From Amycolatopsis sp. CA-126428 (GTDB taxonomy: Bacteria > Actinomycetota > Actinomycetes > Mycobacteriales > Pseudonocardiaceae), in contig NZ_PPHF01000030.1 of NCBI RefSeq assembly GCF_002904335.1, positions 186,001 to 250,000 on the forward strand: a stretch of 64,000 nt of DNA, read 5' to 3'. Below are positions 59,649-64,000 of the stretch, one piece after another; the stretch's first letter is position 1, and every line of letters starts with the position of its first letter. Both the position numbers and the translations under genes were made by a program. A model generated the notes under the pieces. It had not been told where the DNA came from and ran no database searches. It was given only the letters and a program-made list of their open reading frames with translations.

Positions 59649-61217
59649 CTACCGCCAGGACGGCAGCCAGCGCTCGGCCTCCCACTGGCCGTTCGTGATC
59701 GCGATGCCGTTCAGGATCGGCCACAGCCAGGCGAAGTTCGCCACCACCAGCCCGACGTACAGCGACACCACCAGCAGGCCCGTGCCGCGTCTCTCGAAGC
59801 CGCGCCGGGCGCTGCCGAGGATCTGGCCCAGGCACAACGTCAGCCCCAGCACCAGGAACGCCGCCAGCGGCGTCGCGTAGAAGAAGTACATCTGGCGGTC
59901 GATGTTGGTGAACCAGAAGACGTACCCGCCGAGGTAGCCGACCAGCACGGCCGCGTAGCGCCAGTCCGCGCGGAAGATCGAGCGCCACGCCGCCCAGCCG
60001 AGCATCGGGATCGCCAGCCACCACATCGCCGGCGTGCCGATCAGCATCGTCGCGCTGATGCAGCGGGCCTCGCCGCAGCCGGTGACCTCGCCGTTGTAGC
60101 TGTAGAGCATCGGGCGCAGGCCCATCGGCCACGTCCACGGCTTCGACTCCCACGGGTGCGGGTTGTCCTTGGGCGTGACCAGCGTTTCGTGGAAGTGCAG
60201 GACGTTCGCCGTGTAGTCGCCGAGCGAGCGCAGCGCCGGCGGCATCCACGACCAGAAGCCCGGCGCGATGTCCTTGATCTCGGTGTAGTGCCGGTCGGTG
60301 GCGGTCTCGCTGGCGAACCAGGCCCAGTACGCGGCGAAGTACATCAGGAACGGGATGACCAGGATCGCCCACAGCGCGGGCAGCACGTCCCGGCGGATCG
60401 TGCCCAGCCAAGGCCGTTCGACGCCGGCGGCGCGGCGGGCGGCGACGTCGAAGAACACGGTGAGCAGCCCGAACGCGACGATGTAGTACAGCGCCGACCA
60501 CTTGACGCCGAAGGTCAGCCCGATCATCAGCCCGGCCGCGAACCGCCACCAGCGGAAGCCCAGCTTGGGTCCCCAGACGGACTCGTTCACCCAGCCCTCG
60601 CGGACCGCCGTCGCCAGCCGCTCGCGCACCTGGTCGCGGTCGACGAGCACACAGGCGAACGCCGCGAACACGAACAGCGCGATGAAGATGTCGAGCATGC
60701 CCATCCGCGACTGCAGGTGCAGGACGCCGTCGCTGATCACCAGGATGCCGGCGATGCCGCCGAGCAGCGTCGAGCGGGTCAGGCGGCGGGCGACGCGGAT
60801 GACCAGCAGCACCAGCAGCGTGCCGGCCAGTGCGGGCATGATGCGCCAGCCCCAGCCGTTGTAGCCGAACAGCCATTCGCCGATGGCGATCAGCTGCTTC
60901 GCCAGCGGCGGGTGGACGACCAGTTCGTAGCCGTAGTTGTCCTCGTAGCCGCCGTTGCGCAGCACCTGCCACGCCTGCGGCACGTAGTGCTTCTCGTCGA
61001 AGACGGGGCTGCCCTTGTCGGTCGGCACGCCGAGGTTCTGCAGCCGGACGATGCCGCCGATCACGGTCAGCACGAGGGTGACGACCCAGCCGCGCAACCG
61101 GTCCGTGGGCATGCCTCGGCCGAGCAGGGTCAGCTCGCGGTCGGTGGGCGGCCGGAGCGCCTCGACCGGGTCCGGCCGGACGCTTTCGTCGTCGGGACGG
61201 GTCAGCACGGCGGTCAC
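59649..61217 (-). CDS. pmt: Protein O-mannosyltransferase (PMT family)
   Basis: 522 residues with about eleven membrane helices. PMT signature near the N-terminus, FDEKHYVPQAWQVLRNGGYE with the catalytic Asp-Glu, then HPPLAKQLIAIGEWLFGYNG. C-terminal PMT_4TMC region with DRQMYFFYATPLAAF. It transfers mannose from polyprenyl-P-mannose to secreted proteins. Divergence from rsmI is a conserved actinobacterial arrangement. Confidence 0.95.
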   Translation of the reverse strand: MTAVLTRPDDESVRPDPVEALRPPTDRELTLLGRGMPTDRLRGWVVTLVLTVIGGIVRLQNLGVPTDKGSPVFDEKHYVPQAWQVLRNGGYEDNYGYELVVHPPLAKQLIAIGEWLFGYNGWGWRIMPALAGTLLVLLVIRVARRLTRSTLLGGIAGILVISDGVLHLQSRMGMLDIFIALFVFAAFACVLVDRDQVRERLATAVREGWVNESVWGPKLGFRWWRFAAGLMIGLTFGVKWSALYYIVAFGLLTVFFDVAARRAAGVERPWLGTIRRDVLPALWAILVIPFLMYFAAYWAWFASETATDRHYTEIKDIAPGFWSWMPPALRSLGDYTANVLHFHETLVTPKDNPHPWESKPWTWPMGLRPMLYSYNGEVTGCGEARCISATMLIGTPAMWWLAIPMLGWAAWRSIFRADWRYAAVLVGYLGGYVFWFTNIDRQMYFFYATPLAAFLVLGLTLCLGQILGSARRGFERRGTGLLVVSLYVGLVVANFAWLWPILNGIAITNGQWEAERWLPSWR

Positions 61218-61285
61218 GGGGGCGATCCTACGGGCGGGGCGGGGCGTCCGTCGTCCGGATCCGCTGATCAGCCTAGGCTGGCCGG

Positions 61286-62125
61286 GTGACTTCGGGCCGC
61301 CTCATCCTCGCCGCCACCCCGCTCGGCGACGTCCGCGACGCTTCCCAGCGCCTGGTTTCGGCCCTGGCGGAAGCCGACGTGATCGCGGCCGAGGACACCC
61401 GGCGGCTGCGATCGCTGGCGTCGGCGCTGGAGGTGACCCCGCGCGGCCGGGTGGTGAGCTTCTACGAGGACGTGGAGACCGCGCGCCTGCCCAAGCTGCT
61501 CGAAGCGCTGCACGCGGGCGAGACGGTGGTCCTGGTGACGGACGCGGGCATGCCCAGCGTGTCCGATCCGGGCTTCCGGCTGGTGGCCGCGTGCGTGGCG
61601 GAAGACCTGCCGGTGACGTGCCTGCCGGGCCCGTCCGCGGTGACGACGGCGCTCGCGTTGTCCGGTTTGCCCTGTGACCGGTTCTGCTTCGAGGGGTTCG
61701 CGCCGCGCAAGCCGGGCGAGCGGGCCAAGTGGCTGACGTCGTTGCGCGCCGAGCCCCGGACGGCGGTGTTCTTCGAGTCCCCGCACCGGCTGGCCTCCCT
61801 CTTGTCCGACGCGGCCGCGGTGCTGGGCCCGGACCGCCCCGCCGCGGTGTGCCGGGAGCTGACGAAGACGTACGAAGAGGTGAAGCGGGGCACGCTCGCG
61901 GAGCTGGCTTCGTGGGCTGCGGACGGGGTGCGCGGCGAGATCACGGTGGTGCTCTCGGGGGCCGAGCCGCGGGCGGTGTCGGTGGCGGACCTGGTGGACG
62001 AAGTCGCGGCGCGGGTGGCCTCCGGCGAGCGCCTGAAGTCCGCGGCGGCGGAGGTCGCCGAAGCGACCGGGGTGTCCAAAAAGGAGCTTTACGACGCGGT
62101 GCTGGCGGCCCGGAAGTCGCAATGA
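61286..62125 (+). CDS. rsmI: 16S rRNA 2'-O-ribose methyltransferase RsmI
   Basis: 279 residues from a GTG. Tetrapyrrole-methylase fold: LILAATPLGDVRDAS, VIAAEDTRRLRSL, VTDAGMPSVSDPGFRLV and CFEGFAPRK. RsmI modifies C1402 of 16S rRNA. Conserved divergence from pmt supports it. Its stop overlaps the ATG of a short CxxC ORF by 4 bases. Confidence 0.96.
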   Translation: MTSGRLILAATPLGDVRDASQRLVSALAEADVIAAEDTRRLRSLASALEVTPRGRVVSFYEDVETARLPKLLEALHAGETVVLVTDAGMPSVSDPGFRLVAACVAEDLPVTCLPGPSAVTTALALSGLPCDRFCFEGFAPRKPGERAKWLTSLRAEPRTAVFFESPHRLASLLSDAAAVLGPDRPAAVCRELTKTYEEVKRGTLAELASWAADGVRGEITVVLSGAEPRAVSVADLVDEVAARVASGERLKSAAAEVAEATGVSKKELYDAVLAARKSQ

Positions 62126-62214
62126 CTTCGCCTGGAGAACGCCGTTCTACTCTGCGTCGCACTGTCCGGGAAGTATGTCCTTTTTGTGGGGATGGGCGGC
62201 TCCGCGTGGATTAA
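62122..62214 (+). CDS. Possible 30-residue CxxC small protein coupled to rsmI
   Basis: Starts at an ATGA overlap with the rsmI stop and ends TAA. The peptide contains REVCPFCGDGRLRVD, a CPFCG knuckle that could bind zinc as a dimer or with partner residues. There is no ribosome site of its own, as expected with coupled translation. It may be a real small protein or a chance frame. The 94 bases after it hold only the ribosome site of the next gene. Confidence 0.35.
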   Translation: MTSPGERRSTLRRTVREVCPFCGDGRLRVD

Positions 62215-62308
62215 GCCTTCTGGCCGCTGGCGCGCGAGGCGTTCATCGGAGATCGTTTCGAAGCGCGGTCCGGGGGTGGTCCGGCCGCACAACGAGGGGG
62301 TTCTTCGC

Positions 62309-64000
62309 GTGTCTTCGTCCTGCCCGAGATCCAGATCCGGCGCCGTTCTGCTCGTGCTGGCCGTGGCTTTCGGGATTCTCCCGGCCACGGCCTTTTCGCG
62401 TCCCGCGCCCGCCGCGGCCGGCACCGTCGCGCAGGTGCCCGACACCGCGCCGGACGAGGCGACCGCCGGCCGCTACGCCGGACTGGCGCACAAGCGCGTC
62501 CAGGCGATGGACCAGACCACCGAGGCCGCCGAAACCTTCGCCAACCCCGACGGCACCTTCACCGCCACCCGCCACCTGCGGCCCGTGCGCGTCAAGCAGG
62601 GCGGCGGCTGGGCGGCGCCCGACTCGACGCTCGCGGCGAAGGACGGCGTGCTCGCCCCGAAGGCCGCGACCACCGGGATCACCCTGTCGGCGGGCAAGCC
62701 CCGCGCGGTGAAGTCCGCCGGCGCGCAGCCCCTGCTGCGGCTGACGCGCGACGGCACGACGGCCGGGTTCGACTGGGCCGGCGCCCTGCCCGAGCCGGTC
62801 GTCACCGGCGCCACCGCCACCTACTCCGAGGTCTTGCCCGGCGTCGACCTGCGGGTCGAGGTCGACGTCGACACCGTGCACGAGGTCGTCGTGGTCAAAA
62901 CCCCCGAGGCCGCCGCGAAGGTGGAGACCCTCGGCTTCGGGCTGCCGGTGCAGAACGGCACCGTGGTCAAGGACGCCGACGGCAGCCTCCACGTACGGGA
63001 CGCGAAGGGCGACGAGAAGTTCAGCGCCCCGCCCGCGACCATGTGGGACTCGTCCGGCATCGACCCGGACGGCCGCGACTTCACCCGCGGGCCGGCGCCC
63101 GGCGGCCACCGGGCCGCGGTCGGCGTGGACCTCGCCGGGACGAAGCTCACCCTCACCCCGGACCAGAAGCTGCTGGCCGCGCCCGACACCGTCTACCCGG
63201 TCTACGTCGACCCGACCTGGCACGACATCTACTGCCAGAACTGCGGCCGCAACCACTACCTCGTCCAATACGCCTGCGGTTCGAACAAGTCGCCCGGCGA
63301 CGCGGTCTGGGACAGCGACGACAACCTTCGCGCCGGGTACGTGAACGACCCGAAGTCGACCTGCAACGGGTCGCACCTCATCACCGCCCGCTCGTTCGTC
63401 GAGATGAACCTGGGCGGGCTCGCCGGGAAGAAGATCTACGGTGCCCAGCTGAACCTCGCCCTCACCAACCCGGGCAGGTGCGAGCGGGACAACGACGTCG
63501 TCTGGTCCGGTGGCATCTCCGCGGGGATGGCGTTCAACAGCGGGCCGTCGTGGTGGAGCCCCATCAGGACCGTCGCGGGCTGTCCGGCGAACGCCGGCTT
63601 CGACATCACCGACGTCATCGCGAACGCGGTCGGCAGCAACTCGCCGACCTGGACCTTCGGCCTCGTCTCGCGGAACGAGGGCGACGATTGGACCTGGAAG
63701 CGCTATTCGACGCAGGTCGGGTTCTCGGTCATCTACAACTCCCCGCCGAACCAGCCGGCCAACCTCGCCGTCTTCAACGGCACCCAGCCCTACCCCTGCG
63801 TCCAGGGCGCCTCACGCCCGGTGCTCGGCCCGACCAGCACCGGCTACGTGACCCGGGCCAACGTCTCCGACCCCGACGGCAACGCGCTCGACGCCCGGTT
63901 CCGCATCTACAAGGGACTCGTCAGCAGGGGGTCCGGCAACTACACCTGGGACGGCCGGGAGTTCGGCTCGGACAACATCCTGAGCGACGGCAACCAGGCG
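62309..64000 (+). CDS. N-terminal part of a large secreted protein, cut by the window edge
   Basis: 564 codons, open at the right edge. The GTG start follows GAGGGGG. A signal peptide (hydrophobic VLLVLAVAFGILPATAFS) is followed by repeats of the kind in secreted RHS/LamG-type actinobacterial proteins: TFANPDGTFTA, QGGGWAAPDSTL, VLPGVDLRVEVD, then PVYVDPTW. A DNRLRE-like region (ARSFVEMNLGGLAGKKIYGA) follows. The downstream part may carry RHS or toxin modules that cannot be seen here. It is likely exported and wall-associated. Confidence 0.85.
   Translation, partial: MSSSCPRSRSGAVLLVLAVAFGILPATAFSRPAPAAAGTVAQVPDTAPDEATAGRYAGLAHKRVQAMDQTTEAAETFANPDGTFTATRHLRPVRVKQGGGWAAPDSTLAAKDGVLAPKAATTGITLSAGKPRAVKSAGAQPLLRLTRDGTTAGFDWAGALPEPVVTGATATYSEVLPGVDLRVEVDVDTVHEVVVVKTPEAAAKVETLGFGLPVQNGTVVKDADGSLHVRDAKGDEKFSAPPATMWDSSGIDPDGRDFTRGPAPGGHRAAVGVDLAGTKLTLTPDQKLLAAPDTVYPVYVDPTWHDIYCQNCGRNHYLVQYACGSNKSPGDAVWDSDDNLRAGYVNDPKSTCNGSHLITARSFVEMNLGGLAGKKIYGAQLNLALTNPGRCERDNDVVWSGGISAGMAFNSGPSWWSPIRTVAGCPANAGFDITDVIANAVGSNSPTWTFGLVSRNEGDDWTWKRYSTQVGFSVIYNSPPNQPANLAVFNGTQPYPCVQGASRPVLGPTSTGYVTRANVSDPDGNALDARFRIYKGLVSRGSGNYTWDGREFGSDNILSDGNQA

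Noticed and set aside
1..64000. CRISPR array or complete insertion sequence
   Set aside because: No regularly spaced direct repeats with unique spacers, and no transposase or integrase reading frame was recognised.

Overview
The window looks like the chromosome of a high-GC actinomycete, most likely a Pseudonocardiales member close to Amycolatopsis (inferred from gene content; no search was run). The basis is very high GC, frequent GTG starts, 4-base start/stop overlaps, tRNA genes without encoded CCA, mprAB-pepD, the Glp/SepX division pair, a vanHAX operon and a DprE2 remnant. No CRISPR array, integrase, complete insertion sequence or large secondary-metabolite cluster was seen.

Layout. (1) 1-5.1 kb: the edge of a decayed defence island ending at the 3' end of a tRNA-Arg(CCT) gene. 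It holds the tail of a probable HsdR, an AIPR protein with a QxK nuclease-like N-terminus, a soluble Ser/Thr kinase and a broken UvrD-type helicase. (2) 5.4-12.5 kb: an orphan NarL-type regulator, a TRIC-like channel, mprAB, deoR-galT and a PepD/HtrA protease. mprA and pepD share a new direct-repeat promoter box. (3) 12.6-16.3 kb: a tightly overlapping minus-strand operon (GT2, DUF2064, methyltransferase, cytochrome b/molybdopterin oxidoreductase, repeat-tailed membrane protein). (4) 16.4-23 kb: a membrane protein, a second two-component pair, then an epimerase and MogA set among decayed genes (WYL regulator, NTF2 protein, DprE2 fragment, an unknown fragment). (5) 23-29.2 kb: mscL, a SAF protein, an FmdB zinc ribbon, folate cyclo-ligase, then galU-glp-rimJ-sepX and tRNA-Ala(CGC).

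(6) 29.3-37.2 kb: an SDR/MerR pair, then a glycopeptide-resistance locus: vanHAX, convergent vanRS, and vanY. vanH and vanY have nearly identical 55-bp promoters, so they are probably one VanR regulon. An NmrA-like/WYL pair follows. (7) 37.2-40.1 kb: a compact three-gene minus-strand operon encoding a ParA-like ATPase, a two-SAP-motif protein, and a RAMA + CBS-pair + HEPN (R-x4-H) protein. This is the best candidate for an undescribed system. (8) 40.2-48.4 kb: a P450, a degenerate PAS-GGDEF-EAL protein, EamA, MMPL and ArsR genes, a DUF3556-like remnant and a 126-bp tandem duplication. (9) 48.4-59.6 kb: DUF2786, a TetR/SGNH operon with twin palindromic operators, an FMN-reductase/SnoaL fusion, MOSC-TetR, a secreted GH20 hexosaminidase, an acyl-CoA synthetase, an N-terminally membrane-anchored kinase and an AraC regulator. 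Two copies of a 46-bp perfect or near-perfect palindrome sit at gene 3' ends here and supply stop codons. (10) 59.6-64 kb: a protein mannosyltransferase, rsmI, a 30-codon CxxC ORF, and the N-terminus of a large secreted protein that runs off the window.

Molybdenum-cofactor genes (oxidoreductase, MogA, Glp, MOSC) and UDP-galactose genes (galT, a GalE-like epimerase, galU) recur across the window, but galK is absent.
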